From CAZYFH01 sp965197395 (GTDB lineage: Bacteria; Acidobacteriota; Vicinamibacteria; Vicinamibacterales; UBA8438): 64,000 nucleotides of DNA. This document shows, piece after piece, positions 48,629-57,464 of the stretch. The notes under the pieces are model-generated. The model searched no databases. It had not been told where the DNA came from and was given only the letters and a program-made list of their open reading frames with translations. The stretch's first letter is position 1. Each line of letters opens with the position of its first letter. Position numbers and translations under genes: made by a program. The DNA lies in NCBI GenBank assembly GCA_965197395.1, contig CBDANB010000005.1, positions 310,001-374,000 on the forward strand, in the 5' to 3' direction.

Positions 48629-49384
48629 CTACCGGTGGGGGGCGATGCGGTCTCCGAGTTGGACGGCGTCCCGCGCCGAGCTGACGCGCACGGTGGCGTG
48701 GTCGTCCTCGACGAGCACGGCCAGCGCCTGCGCGATCTCCGTGACGGGGCCGAGGTCGCCCAGCGCGGCGCGAAAGACAGTCAGTCGCTGCCCGGCCGCC
48801 AAGCCGTGGTCCGCTCCGAGGTCGACGACGGCGTACTGGCGGGTCGCGATGGCGGCGCGGGTGTCCGGCGCATACAGAATCGTGCCGTACGCGGCGTAGT
48901 CCGGTTCACCAGCGGCGGCGATCGGCGGGAGATCCGGCCACGTGGCTGGATGCAAAAAGTCGCCCTGCTTGATCCCGTCACACATCTCGACGACCTGCGC
49001 GATCGCTGCCGCGCGGTCGACGGCGGTGATCCGCACCCAGCCGACCGTCTCGAGAATGGGGCGAAGGACCAGCGGTCCGCTCGAGACCCGTCGGACGAAA
49101 AACTCCTGGCCGACCTGGACGCCGCGCTCACTCCCACCACCGATCACGAGCGCGTCGCGCGGCCCGTAGTAAAAGCGCGTCGTTCCGTCCTGCGAGCCGA
49201 GAAGCGTGAGCGTGGTGTCCATGTCGCTCGTCGCCAGGCGAGGCGCGCACGCGATTTGGGTGGGGCCACCGAACCCCTCCGACTGGGCTGTCGCCGGGGT
49301 GGGAGCCACGAGGCTCGCCGCGGCGATGACCATGCCAATTCGGAGTCGGTGCACGCTGCCGGTCGTCATATTGAAATTGGTCAT
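48629..49384 (-). CDS. Exported protein of unknown function
   Basis: A 251-residue protein with a signal peptide (GMVIAAASLVAPTPATAQ). The mature part has YGPRDALVIGGGSERGVQVG then QEFFVRRVSSG and a repeat-like later segment VDLGADHGLAAGQRLTVFRA, both resembling SH3-like or FlgT-type small beta domains. The ATG overlaps the bamD stop by 4 bp, so it belongs to the BamD operon and may act at the outer membrane. Confidence 0.65.
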   Translation of the reverse strand: MTNFNMTTGSVHRLRIGMVIAAASLVAPTPATAQSEGFGGPTQIACAPRLATSDMDTTLTLLGSQDGTTRFYYGPRDALVIGGGSERGVQVGQEFFVRRVSSGPLVLRPILETVGWVRITAVDRAAAIAQVVEMCDGIKQGDFLHPATWPDLPPIAAAGEPDYAAYGTILYAPDTRAAIATRQYAVVDLGADHGLAAGQRLTVFRAALGDLGPVTEIAQALAVLVEDDHATVRVSSARDAVQLGDRIAPHR

Positions 49385-50259
49385 CGATCCTGTAGGTCCA
49401 GCGCCACTTTCAGATCTGCAATCTGATCGGACGCCTCATCGAGGAACTCGGTTTCCGGGTACTCGGCGACGAGGCGCTCGAACATCGGCAACGCCTCGAC
49501 ATCCATGTCTGTCGCCGCCAGCGACGCGGCGAGGTGGAAATACACCTGGTCGCGCCGCGTGTAGCCCGGATCCTCGTCCAGGATCGCTCGGAAGCGGTCG
49601 ATGGCGCCCGGGTAATACTTGTGTCGGTAGTAATAGCGTCCGACTATAAAGCTCGCATCACTCAGACGATCCAGGGTGTCCCTGAGTTTCGCCCGAACTT
49701 CGCCCATGAGCTGGTCGTCGACACCCACGGCGAACGTCGGGTCGCGTACGGCGCGGTCGATGAAGAGCTGGAACTCCTGCACCGCCTCCCGGGTCTCGGT
49801 CTGATCGCGCCGCGGTTCGCGCATCTGGTGGTAGTACATCATTCCTATCTTGTACTGCGCGTACGCGGTGAGCTGATGCGTGGGATACAAACGCAGAAAT
49901 TCGCGGAGCTCGGTCAGCCCCGCGACATACGCCGCGGACGTGCCTTCGCCCTCATAGGCATCCGCCACGCCGATTCTCGACGCGGCCCGCAGTGCGCTCT
50001 GAGGAAACGTGTCGCGGATCTGGACGAAGTACTGGCGCGCACGAATCCAATCCTCCTCGGCCATTGCCGCCTGCCCTCGTTCGAACAGCAGTCGGTCGGC
50101 GTCGGCGGCGGTCGGCGGGATGTCTGGTTCGCGGGGACCACAGCCGGCGGCGACAACGAGCAGGCCGCACGCGCCAAGTGTGGTCAGCGCATTGCCGACG
50201 ACGTGCGCCGCCCTGATCAGACGGGTTGCGATTCGGGTGTGAGCGACGTGGCCAGCCAT
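49381..50259 (-). CDS. bamD: Outer membrane assembly lipoprotein BamD
   Basis: A 292-residue TPR lipoprotein. The signal sequence ends with lipobox LVVAAGC (Cys about residue 41). TPR helices include RLLFERGQAAMAEEDWIRAR, LRLYPTHQLTAYAQYKIGMM and YKYYPGAIDRFRAILDEDP-like text, as in BamD/YfiO. BamD feeds beta-barrel proteins to BamA. Its 5' end overlaps the epimerase gene by 43 bp. Confidence 0.85.
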   Translation of the reverse strand: MAGHVAHTRIATRLIRAAHVVGNALTTLGACGLLVVAAGCGPREPDIPPTAADADRLLFERGQAAMAEEDWIRARQYFVQIRDTFPQSALRAASRIGVADAYEGEGTSAAYVAGLTELREFLRLYPTHQLTAYAQYKIGMMYYHQMREPRRDQTETREAVQEFQLFIDRAVRDPTFAVGVDDQLMGEVRAKLRDTLDRLSDASFIVGRYYYRHKYYPGAIDRFRAILDEDPGYTRRDQVYFHLAASLAATDMDVEALPMFERLVAEYPETEFLDEASDQIADLKVALDLQDR

Positions 50260-51176
50260 TGATACTCCGCCTGGATGCCCTTCTCGAGTGTCACGGACGG
50301 CACGAATCCCAGATCGGCGTGCGCGCGGGTCGTGTCCGCGAACGTGTCGCGCATGTCGCCGCGCTGCGCGTGCTGCCGGCGAATGGTCGGCCGGCGGCCG
50401 GCAACGTTCGCCATGACTTCGAGAACGTGGTTGATGGACACTCGCGAGCCCCCGCCGATGTTGTAGACGCGGCCCGGGACGCCGGTGCGTCCCGCCGCAA
50501 CGGTCGCCGTGACCGCGTCCTCGACAAAGGTGAAATCGCGAGTCTGTTCGCCGTCGCCGTAGAGCTCGATCGGTGCGCCGTTCAACAACGCCCGAAGAAA
50601 CCGGTGAAACGCCATGTCGGGGCGCTGGCGCGGGCCGTAGACCGTGAAGTAGCGTAGCGACACCGTGGGAAGGCCGTAGTTGACGTGATAGAGCGCGCAG
50701 AGATGCTCGGCCGCCAGCTTTGTGACGCCGTACGGCGAAACGGGCCGCGGACGGGTATCCTCTCGCATCGGGATGTCGACCCCATCTCCGTAGACAGACG
50801 AGCTCGACGCGTAGACGATGCGCGCGAGCTCGACCGTGGTGCACGCCTCGAGGAGCAGCTGCGTCGCCTCGACGTTCGCGCGGGTGTAGACCGAGAACTC
50901 GCGTCCCCAGCTCCGTCGGACGCCGGGTTGAGCGGCCAGGTGGAAGACGTGCGTCACCCCATCGAGCAGGGCGGGCCACCGCGCGTCGCGAATCGACGAT
51001 TCCACGAAACGAAAGTCGCGTCGAGTCCGGAGCGACGCCAGGTTGCCGGTCTTGACCTCCCGCGCGTAGTAGTCGGTGAAGCCGTCGAGACCGACCACGG
51101 CATGGCCGGCTTCGAGCAGGCGCTCGGCCAGATGCGACCCGATGAACCCCGCTACCCCGGTGATCAGTGCCTTCAT
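50217..51176 (-). CDS. NAD-dependent sugar epimerase/dehydratase (UDP-glucuronate 4-epimerase-like)
   Basis: A 319-residue extended short-chain dehydrogenase. MKALITGVAGFIGSHLAERL has the GxxGxxG NAD loop; VYASSSSVYGD and PVSPYGVTKLAAEHLCALYH carry the Ser and YxxxK active-site residues; SLRYFTVYGPRQRPDMAF resembles UDP-glucuronate 4-epimerases. It lies between the thioesterase gene (overlap 4 bp) and bamD. The substrate cannot be fixed from sequence. Confidence 0.87.
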   Translation of the reverse strand: MKALITGVAGFIGSHLAERLLEAGHAVVGLDGFTDYYAREVKTGNLASLRTRRDFRFVESSIRDARWPALLDGVTHVFHLAAQPGVRRSWGREFSVYTRANVEATQLLLEACTTVELARIVYASSSSVYGDGVDIPMREDTRPRPVSPYGVTKLAAEHLCALYHVNYGLPTVSLRYFTVYGPRQRPDMAFHRFLRALLNGAPIELYGDGEQTRDFTFVEDAVTATVAAGRTGVPGRVYNIGGGSRVSINHVLEVMANVAGRRPTIRRQHAQRGDMRDTFADTTRAHADLGFVPSVTLEKGIQAEYQWLATSLTPESQPV

Positions 51177-51568
51177 GCCAGCATCGTCCGAATCTCGGTC
51201 GGCAGGCGGGTCGGCCGACCCGCTGGGTCGGTCGCCGCGTGCTGCGTGCGTCCAACGGCGAGCAGCGCGTCGTCGCCGCGCCGCCGCACCTCGTATTGGA
51301 ACTCGACGCGGACGCGCGACAGGAGCAGCCCGCGTGTCGACACCTCGAGGTTGTCGTCGTAAAGCGCCGGCGCGCGAAACTCGCAGTGCGCCTCGACGAC
51401 CGGCAGCATGATCCCGTCCTTCTCCAAGTCCCGGTACGTGCCCCCGAGGGCACGCAAAAGCTCACATCGGCCGACCTCGAACCAGACGAAGTAGTTGGCG
51501 TAGTAGGCGACGCCCATCTTGTCGGTCTCCGCGTAGCGCACCCGCACCTGGCATGAGCTCGTCGGCAC
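51173..51568 (-). CDS. Acyl-CoA thioesterase, YbgC/4HBT hot-dog fold
   Basis: A 131-residue single hot-dog domain protein. VRVRYAETDKMGVAYYANYF contains the YAETDxMGVxYxxxY signature of YbgC-type thioesterases, with Asp as catalytic residue. GTG at 51568 is used; it lies 2 bp from the rpe stop. YbgC often occurs with Tol-Pal genes, but here it is inside an rpe-epimerase-bamD operon. Confidence 0.87.
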   Translation of the reverse strand: MPTSSCQVRVRYAETDKMGVAYYANYFVWFEVGRCELLRALGGTYRDLEKDGIMLPVVEAHCEFRAPALYDDNLEVSTRGLLLSRVRVEFQYEVRRRGDDALLAVGRTQHAATDPAGRPTRLPTEIRTMLA

Positions 51569-51570
51569 CG

Positions 51571-52269
51571 TTACCCCTGCCCGGGAAGGGCCACGGCGGC
51601 CCCGTCGAGCGCGGCCGCGCGCAGGTCGCGTGTCGCAGCCGTCGCGTCCTCGGCCCCGAAAATGGCCGTCGCGGCCACCACGATCTCGGCACCGGCGGCG
51701 ACGACGTGCGCGATGTTGCGCGAATGGACGCCGCCGTCGATCTCCACCGGCGCCTGACTGTCGGCGTCGTCGAGTACGCGCCGCACGGCCTGTATCTTTG
51801 ACGCGCTTCGCGCGATGAAGGTCTGGCCGGCATATCCCGGGTTGACCGACATGACGACCGCGAAATCGAGCTGGTCGGCGACGTCTTCGAGCGCACTGGC
51901 CGGGGTCGACGGATTCAGTGCGACGCCGGCTTGGGCCCCGAGCCCCCGGATGGCCGCCAGCGTCCGGTGTAGATGCGGTGACACCTCGGCGTGGACGGAT
52001 ACCCACGCCGCGCCAGCCTTGACGAAGGCCTCGATGTGGCGCTCGGGCTCGACCACCATCAGGTGCACGTCGAGCGGGACCGTCGCCACACGCTTGAGGG
52101 CCTCCACGATCGGCACGCCGATCGTGATATTCGGGACGAACCGGCCGTCCATCACGTCGACGTGAATGAGGTCCGCGCCCCCCTGCTCGACCGCGGTCAC
52201 GGCCGCACCGAGCGCCGCGAAGTCGGCCGCGAGGATAGAGGGGGCGATCCGCAGTGGCCTGGACGCCAT
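51571..52269 (-). CDS. rpe: Ribulose-phosphate 3-epimerase
   Basis: Rpe interconverts ribulose-5-P and xylulose-5-P in the pentose phosphate pathway. The 232-residue TIM barrel has IAPSILAADFAALGAAVTAV, LIHVDVMDGRFVPNITIG (metal ligands), DVHLMVVEPERHIEAF, VMSVNPGYAGQTFI and VEIDGGVHSRNIA. ATG at 52269 is preferred; a GTG two codons earlier overlaps the PASTA gene stop. Confidence 0.95.
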   Translation of the reverse strand: MASRPLRIAPSILAADFAALGAAVTAVEQGGADLIHVDVMDGRFVPNITIGVPIVEALKRVATVPLDVHLMVVEPERHIEAFVKAGAAWVSVHAEVSPHLHRTLAAIRGLGAQAGVALNPSTPASALEDVADQLDFAVVMSVNPGYAGQTFIARSASKIQAVRRVLDDADSQAPVEIDGGVHSRNIAHVVAAGAEIVVAATAIFGAEDATAATRDLRAAALDGAAVALPGQG

Positions 52270-52271
52270 GC

Positions 52272-52994
52272 TCACCGGCTGACCTCGAGCGAGATCGGCT
52301 CGCCCGGGGCGATCTGGAACCCGGCCTGTGGGGCGTGACGGAGGACGACACCGGACGGGACGCCGGGATACGGGTGATCGCCGACGACGGTGACGCGAAA
52401 CCCTCGCGTCCGCAGGATCTCCGCCGCCGTCCTGCCGTTGATCCCGATCAGGTCAGGCATGACATAGGTTCGGCCTCGTTCGCCGCGGTTGACGAGGAGC
52501 GACACCGTGTGCCCGCTCCCGGCCGGCGGCGGTTCCTGGGCGACGACCGCGTCCGTCGGATACCGGCTCGATCGGATCTCCGAGATGCCGTCGAGTGCGA
52601 AGGCGTTGTCGCTCAGGCGACGGCGCGCGCCACCTTCCGATTCCCCGATGAGGGTCGGCACCTCGCCGGTGGTCGGGCCGGAGCTGAGCCACACCTTCAC
52701 GTCACGGCTCCGGCGGGTGGGGACGCCTGGTCCGGGGTCCTGCTCCACGACTCGCCCCGCCTCGATACTGCGGTGGATGCGCCGGATCGGCTCGACCCGC
52801 TCGGACAGCCCCGCGGCCGCCAGTGTGGACGAGACCTCTTCGAGCGTCCGTCCGCTCAGGTCGGGCGTCGCGACCTCGCGGGTTCTCAGACCGATCTGGA
52901 GGCCTGCCAGCGCGAAGAGTCCGAACGTACCCAGCAGCGCCCCCACGAGCAGACCGATTTTTCCCGCGCCGAGGACCCGTTTGTGGAGCTTCAT
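52272..52994 (-). CDS. Membrane-anchored PASTA-domain protein
   Basis: A 240-residue protein with one N-terminal membrane segment (IGLLVGALLGTFGLFALAGL) and three PASTA domains: VATPDLSGRTLEEVSSTLAA, EVPTLIGESEGGARRRLSDN and VMPDLIGINGRTAAEILRTR. PASTA domains bind cell-wall muropeptides or beta-lactams, usually on PknB kinases or PBPs; here they stand alone without a kinase. It lies between rsmB (175 bp away) and rpe. Confidence 0.87.
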   Translation of the reverse strand: MKLHKRVLGAGKIGLLVGALLGTFGLFALAGLQIGLRTREVATPDLSGRTLEEVSSTLAAAGLSERVEPIRRIHRSIEAGRVVEQDPGPGVPTRRSRDVKVWLSSGPTTGEVPTLIGESEGGARRRLSDNAFALDGISEIRSSRYPTDAVVAQEPPPAGSGHTVSLLVNRGERGRTYVMPDLIGINGRTAAEILRTRGFRVTVVGDHPYPGVPSGVVLRHAPQAGFQIAPGEPISLEVSR

Positions 52995-53169
52995 ATCTAG
53001 ACGGGGCTGCGCGGCCTTTCAAGACGGGGTTTCACCCCGAACCCCCGCGGCCGTGCGCGCCTTCGCCCTGTGCCGACGTTGGGGATATGAGTGCGATTCG
53101 TACCGCATGAAATTGCCCAACGACGATTAACCCAGTGTAACGGAAGGGCTTTGGCGGCACAAAAGCGGC

Positions 53170-54531
53170 TCAGTCGGTGCGCCGGTGCAGCGCCGCCGCA
53201 TAGAACGCCTGAAGGCCATCACGAAACGGAAACGTCCGGAAGTGGCCGGCGGTATCGATGAAAGGGACGAGCCGTGGCTCGGTGGGCGCGACAACCGTGA
53301 AATCGGGATGCGTCCTCTGAAAAAGACCGATGACCTCCTCGTTCTCTTCGGGCTCGCTCGAGCAGGTGGCGTAGACGATCCTGCCGCCCGGTCGCACCGC
53401 AGCCGCCGCCTGCGTGAGCAGCGTCAATTGCCGGGCCGCGAGGGGTCGGAGATCCTCGGGCGCGTGTCGCCATCGGATATCCGGGTCGCTCCGGAGGGTC
53501 CCAAGCCCCGAGCACGGGGCGTCGACGAGCACCCGATCGAAGACGGCGGCAAACGGGAGTGGGGCCGTGCCATCGAGACGCACGAGGTGGCCGCACCGCA
53601 CGTCGCAGCGCGCCAACGTCGTCGCCAGCAACGCCAACCGGCGCGGCCGGAGGTCGGCGGCGACGAGCTGGCCACGGTTGGCCATCGCGCCGGCCAGTCC
53701 CACGGCTTTACCCCCGGGCGCCGCGCAGACGTCGAGCACCCGGCTGTCGCGAACGGCGTCGACGAGCACGGCGATCAACTGGGCGGCCTCGTCCTGCAGG
53801 AGGAGTCGCCCTTCGTCCGCCAACGGCGTTGCGAGCGGCAGCCCGGTCGTCGCGTGCAGCGCGTCGGGAGCCCATCGCGCGGGCGTGGTCTGCACGCCGC
53901 AGGCGGCGAGCCGGTCGGCGAGGTCGCGCCTCGAGCCCTTCAACTGATTGGCCCGCAGGGTGACCGGGGGCGGCTCGTTGTTGAACCGGACCCACGAGGA
54001 CACCGCCTCCAGCCCGTACCGCTCGAGCCAGCGCTCGACGAGCCACCGTGGGTGCGATTGGGTCACGCTCAGGTAGTCGAGCACAGCCCGACGGTCCGTG
54101 GCACCCGCCGACGCGTCCGGCGCGGCGGGCAGCGACGTCGGGCGCCGTGCATCGGAGAGCGTGCGGAGCACCCCATTCACGAACCGGTCGGCCCCGCGTG
54201 TGGCGACTTCGCGGGCCAATGCCACGGCATCGTGGACCACGGCTCGGGCTGGGACCCGCTCGAGCCAGCGGAGCTGATACGCGGCGGCCCGCAGGAGGTC
54301 GCGCACGTCGGGGTCGAGGCCGTCGATGGGCCGCGACGACACCTGCCCGAGCAGGTGGTCGAGTGCGGCGCGCCAGCGGAGCGTGCCGGCGGCGATCTCG
54401 CCCGCGAGCGCTCTGTCACGGACGTCGTCCAGTGGGCGGCGTGCGCGGGCGAGCGAGGTGGAGAGGTCGGCGCGCCCCGCGTGCACCGACCGCAGGACGC
54501 GGTGCGCGGCGCGGCGGGCCGGCGCGATCAT
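53170..54531 (-). CDS. rsmB: 16S rRNA (cytosine967-C5)-methyltransferase RsmB
   Basis: RsmB (Sun/Fmu) methylates C967 of 16S rRNA. The 453-residue protein has an N-terminal NusB-like RNA-binding domain (RAAHRVLRSVHAGRADLSTS to about residue 140) and a SAM methyltransferase domain: LDVCAAPGGKAVGLAGAMAN (motif I), VLVDAPCSGLGTLRSDPDIR (motif IV with PC) and IVYATCSSEPEENEEVI (TCS, catalytic Cys). ATG at 54531 overlaps the fmt stop by 4 bp, as in many def-fmt-rsmB operons. Confidence 0.94.
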   Translation of the reverse strand: MIAPARRAAHRVLRSVHAGRADLSTSLARARRPLDDVRDRALAGEIAAGTLRWRAALDHLLGQVSSRPIDGLDPDVRDLLRAAAYQLRWLERVPARAVVHDAVALAREVATRGADRFVNGVLRTLSDARRPTSLPAAPDASAGATDRRAVLDYLSVTQSHPRWLVERWLERYGLEAVSSWVRFNNEPPPVTLRANQLKGSRRDLADRLAACGVQTTPARWAPDALHATTGLPLATPLADEGRLLLQDEAAQLIAVLVDAVRDSRVLDVCAAPGGKAVGLAGAMANRGQLVAADLRPRRLALLATTLARCDVRCGHLVRLDGTAPLPFAAVFDRVLVDAPCSGLGTLRSDPDIRWRHAPEDLRPLAARQLTLLTQAAAAVRPGGRIVYATCSSEPEENEEVIGLFQRTHPDFTVVAPTEPRLVPFIDTAGHFRTFPFRDGLQAFYAAALHRRTD

Positions 54532-55490
54532 CGGGGCGCGGCGTCGAAGCGCAGGCCGACGGTCCACCGGTGTCCGGCCAGGAACGCTCGGGCCGGGACC
54601 GGTCGGCGGCCCTCGGGTTGGATTTCGACGATCGCGAGCGACGTGTCCTCGCCGGTTGCGACGACGAGCTGGTCGCCGGTCGCGTCGATGAGCTCGCCGG
54701 GACGCCCCTGCCGGGCCTCTTGGCTGGCCGCCAGGTCGAGCGGCCGGCTTTGATGGATGAGAAAGCGCTTTCCAGCGAGCACGCTGGACGCGTGTGGCCA
54801 CGGGTGCAGTCCGCGGATCTGGTCGTGAATGGCACAGGCCGGCCTGGTCCAGTCGATCACACCATCATCCCTGGTCAGACGCGGCGCATAGGTGGCCGCC
54901 GCATGATCCTGTTCCGTCTCGGCGGCGTCGCCCCTCTCCAGCGCTCCTACCGTCTCGAGGAGCAGGTCGGCTCCCAGATGCGACAGCGCGCGCTCGACGA
55001 CGATGCTGGTCTCCATCGGACCGATGGGCACGGATCCGCGCGCCAGCATCGGACCGGCGTCCATCTCGGCCACGAGGCGAATGATCGTCACGCCGGTGGT
55101 CGTGTCGCCAGCGAGGATCGCGCGCTGGATCGGCGCCGCGCCACGGTAGTGCGGCAACAGGGAGGCGTGAACGTTGATCGTGCCGAGCCGCGGCGTGTCG
55201 AGGAGCGCGTCCGGCAAGATCTTGCCGTAGGCCGCGACGACCGCCAGGTCCGCGCCGAATGAGCTGACCGTGCGCTGCAACGTCTCGGATCGGGCCCGCG
55301 TCGGTTCGAGCACCGGGATATCGTGCGCCGTGGCCAGCTGCTTGACCGGTGAGGCGCTGACCCGGCGGCCGCGGCCCCTGGGTCGATCCGGCTGGGTGAT
55401 GACGGCGACGACGGGATGCGGCGAGTCGATCAAGCGTTGAAGCGTTGGGAGCGCAAAGGCGGGTGTTCCGTAGAACAGGGTCTTCACCAT
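54528..55490 (-). CDS. fmt: Methionyl-tRNA formyltransferase
   Basis: Fmt formylates initiator Met-tRNA. The 320-residue protein begins MVKTLFYGTPAFALPTLQRL and contains INVHASLLPHYRGAAPIQRA (SLLPxxRG signature with catalytic Asn/His) and a C-terminal OB-like domain. Length is normal. It overlaps def by 7 bp and rsmB by 4 bp. Confidence 0.95.
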   Translation of the reverse strand: MVKTLFYGTPAFALPTLQRLIDSPHPVVAVITQPDRPRGRGRRVSASPVKQLATAHDIPVLEPTRARSETLQRTVSSFGADLAVVAAYGKILPDALLDTPRLGTINVHASLLPHYRGAAPIQRAILAGDTTTGVTIIRLVAEMDAGPMLARGSVPIGPMETSIVVERALSHLGADLLLETVGALERGDAAETEQDHAAATYAPRLTRDDGVIDWTRPACAIHDQIRGLHPWPHASSVLAGKRFLIHQSRPLDLAASQEARQGRPGELIDATGDQLVVATGEDTSLAIVEIQPEGRRPVPARAFLAGHRWTVGLRFDAAPR

Positions 55491-55993
55491 TTCCCGTTGC
55501 GCTTGAGCTTGTTGATCTTCCGCACGATGATCTGGCGCTTGAGTCCGCGCAGTTGGTCCAGGAACACCGACCCGTTGAGATGATCCAGTTCGTGCTGGAA
55601 CGCGCGCGCGAGGAGGCCGGTGCCCTCTATCTCCACTGATTCACCGTCCCGGTCGAGGCCACGCACGACCACCCGAGCCGCCCGGCTCACGGTCGCGGTG
55701 AAGCCGGGGACGCTCAGACATCCCTCGTCCTCGCTCTGCGTGCCCTCGCGCGCGACGACGCTCGGGTTGATCATGACGACCAGGTCGGCGGCATCGCGGC
55801 CCACCGACGGATCCGCGACGAAGAGACGCAAGGAGATCCCGATTTGCGGCGCCGCCAGTCCGACGCCCGGGGCCGCGTACATCGTCTCGATCATGTCGTC
55901 GATGAGGGTCTGGATGTCGGACGTCACCTCCGACACGGACTCGGCCCGTCGCGTCAGTACCTCCTCGCCATAGCGCAGGATCGGCCTGATCAT
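55484..55993 (-). CDS. def: Peptide deformylase
   Basis: Def removes the N-formyl group from nascent proteins. The 169-residue protein shows all three motifs: GVGLAAPQIG, EDEGCLSVPG (metal Cys) and QHELDHLNGSVF (HExxH). ATG at 55993 gives the usual MIRPILRYG start; another ATG three codons upstream is possible. It is the first gene of def-fmt-rsmB. Confidence 0.95.
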   Translation of the reverse strand: MIRPILRYGEEVLTRRAESVSEVTSDIQTLIDDMIETMYAAPGVGLAAPQIGISLRLFVADPSVGRDAADLVVMINPSVVAREGTQSEDEGCLSVPGFTATVSRAARVVVRGLDRDGESVEIEGTGLLARAFQHELDHLNGSVFLDQLRGLKRQIIVRKINKLKRNGKW

Positions 55994-56039
55994 CCGGGGC
56001 ATTGTAGTGCGTAAATTTCTGACCCCGCATGACGCACGG

Positions 56040-56059
56040 CTTTCACCACGGGCTGCTAG
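56040..56059 (+). repeat. Solo right end of the IS1182-type element
   Basis: CTTTCACCACGGGCTGCTAG is identical to the right terminus of the IS at 30625-30644, including CTAG. No transposase lies beside it. It marks the deletion that removed the 5' part of the neighbouring regulator. Confidence 0.7.
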
Positions 56060-56105
56060 GATGCCGCGCCGCCAGGCGGGATTCTTGCACCGTAACGCAG
56101 AGGCG

Positions 56106-57092
56106 ATGACGATGTCGACGTTGGTCACGTGGCGGGCACACTCGGCATCGCGCTCGGTCCAGCCCGATGCCCCCGTGCGGCTCCTCGGCACGAGTCCGGC
56201 CATGACCGAATTGCGGGAAGCGGTCTCGCGCGCGGCGGCCGCGCCGTTTGCGGTGCTGATCGAGGGGGAGACCGGGACGGGGAAGGAGCTCGTCGCACGA
56301 AGCGTGCACGAAGTGGGACCGCGGCGCGGGCGAGCATTTGCGGCGATCAACTGCGCGGCGTTCAGCGACGACCTGTTGGAGACGGAGCTGTTTGGCCATG
56401 CGCGGGGTGCCTTCACGGGCGCCGCGGCGCGGCGGGACGGGGTGTTCGAGGCGGCGGCCGGCGGCACGGTATTTCTCGACGAGGTGAGCGAGCTGTCCGC
56501 CCGCGCCCAAGCGAAGCTGCTGCGCGTGTTGCAGGACGGCGAGGTGCGCAAGGTCGGTGAAACGGCGACGCGGCATGTCGACGTGCGCGTGGTGGCGGCG
56601 AGCAACCGCAGCGTTCGCCGCGCGGCGAGCGACGGACGGTTTCGGGCGGACCTCCTGTACCGGCTCGAGGTCATCCGGCTCGACGTGCCGCCGCTGCGTG
56701 TGCGCGACGGCGACGTCGCGCTCCTGACCGCGCACTACTGGCAGCAAGCGGTGCGACAGACGGGCGGGCACGGCACGCTGGCGCCGGAGACGCTGGCAGT
56801 GCTGGCGGCCTACGACTGGCCGGGCAACGTGCGGGAGTTGCAAAACGTGCTGGCGGCGCTCGCGGTCGAGGCTCCGGCGCACGGGCGCGTCGGGCCGGAG
56901 GCGCTGCCACCGCGCATCGCGCAGGCCGGCGCGCAACGACGGCCGACGCTCCAGGCTGCGCGGCGGGAGTTCGAGCGTCAACTCGTCCGCGGCGCGTTGG
57001 GTCGGGCGAACGGTCGCCGTAGCCACGCGGCGCAGGAGCTCGGGATCACCCGTCAGGGGCTCGCCAAGCTGATCCAGCGGCTTACCATCTGA
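56106..57092 (+). CDS. Sigma-54-dependent transcriptional activator, probably N-terminally truncated
   Basis: An AAA+ sigma-54 activator domain with a Fis-type HTH. Visible are IEGETGTGKELVARSVHEVG (Walker A), GHARGAFTGAAARRDGVFEA (GAFTGA loop that contacts sigma-54), GGTVFLDEVSELSARAQAKL (Walker B) and HAAQELGITRQGLAKLIQRL (HTH). About 328 residues remain, without the N-terminal sensor domain usual in relatives, and an IS1182-type end lies 46 bp upstream. It may act as an unregulated PspF-like activator or be dead. Confidence 0.75.
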   Translation: MTMSTLVTWRAHSASRSVQPDAPVRLLGTSPAMTELREAVSRAAAAPFAVLIEGETGTGKELVARSVHEVGPRRGRAFAAINCAAFSDDLLETELFGHARGAFTGAAARRDGVFEAAAGGTVFLDEVSELSARAQAKLLRVLQDGEVRKVGETATRHVDVRVVAASNRSVRRAASDGRFRADLLYRLEVIRLDVPPLRVRDGDVALLTAHYWQQAVRQTGGHGTLAPETLAVLAAYDWPGNVRELQNVLAALAVEAPAHGRVGPEALPPRIAQAGAQRRPTLQAARREFERQLVRGALGRANGRRSHAAQELGITRQGLAKLIQRLTI

Positions 57093-57160
57093 CGACTCGT
57101 CGTCTGCGCTCGCCACGCACCGAGGTGTAAGCTGGCGCGGTGAAGTGGGGAGGACATCAG

Positions 57161-57409
57161 ATGGCCGGAACGCTCCGCGCAGCATCGATCACGTTCGTGC
57201 TCATTGCCGCAACTGGCGCCGTACACGCGCAGGCGGGATCCGAGGCCGAGGTGAAGACCGCGGTCCGTGCGGCGTGGGACGCCTATATCGACGCGTTCTC
57301 CGACGCGCGCACGGAGGTCCTCGCGCGCGACGTCTATGCGGTGCCGTCGTTTCCAATCGGCGCCGGCGGTGCCAACGTGCGGATGACGGGCCAGTCTGCC
57401 GTCGTTTGA
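57161..57409 (+). pseudogene. 5' fragment of an exported NTF2/SnoaL-like protein
   Basis: ATG 57161 (GGGGAGGA upstream) encodes a signal peptide (ASITFVLIAATGAVHAQ) and EAEVKTAVRAAWDAYIDAFS, the start of an NTF2-like domain. At about 57390 the sequence switches into antisense hicA and stops at 57409. The 3' part has been deleted together with most of hicA. Confidence 0.6.
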
Positions 57410-57464
57410 CGAAGCCCAGCGCTGCCGCGACCCGTTGAAAGTCGCGAGCGGTCGCGCTAGGCAT
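57390..57464 (-). pseudogene. hicA: 5' fragment of hicA toxin gene
   Basis: The minus strand reads MPSATARDFQRVAAALGFVK then RRQTG, the N-terminal helix of a HicA-type double-stranded RNA-binding toxin. The catalytic His region that follows is missing; the sequence fuses to the convergent NTF2-like fragment. The start overlaps the hicB stop by 8 bp. Confidence 0.6.
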
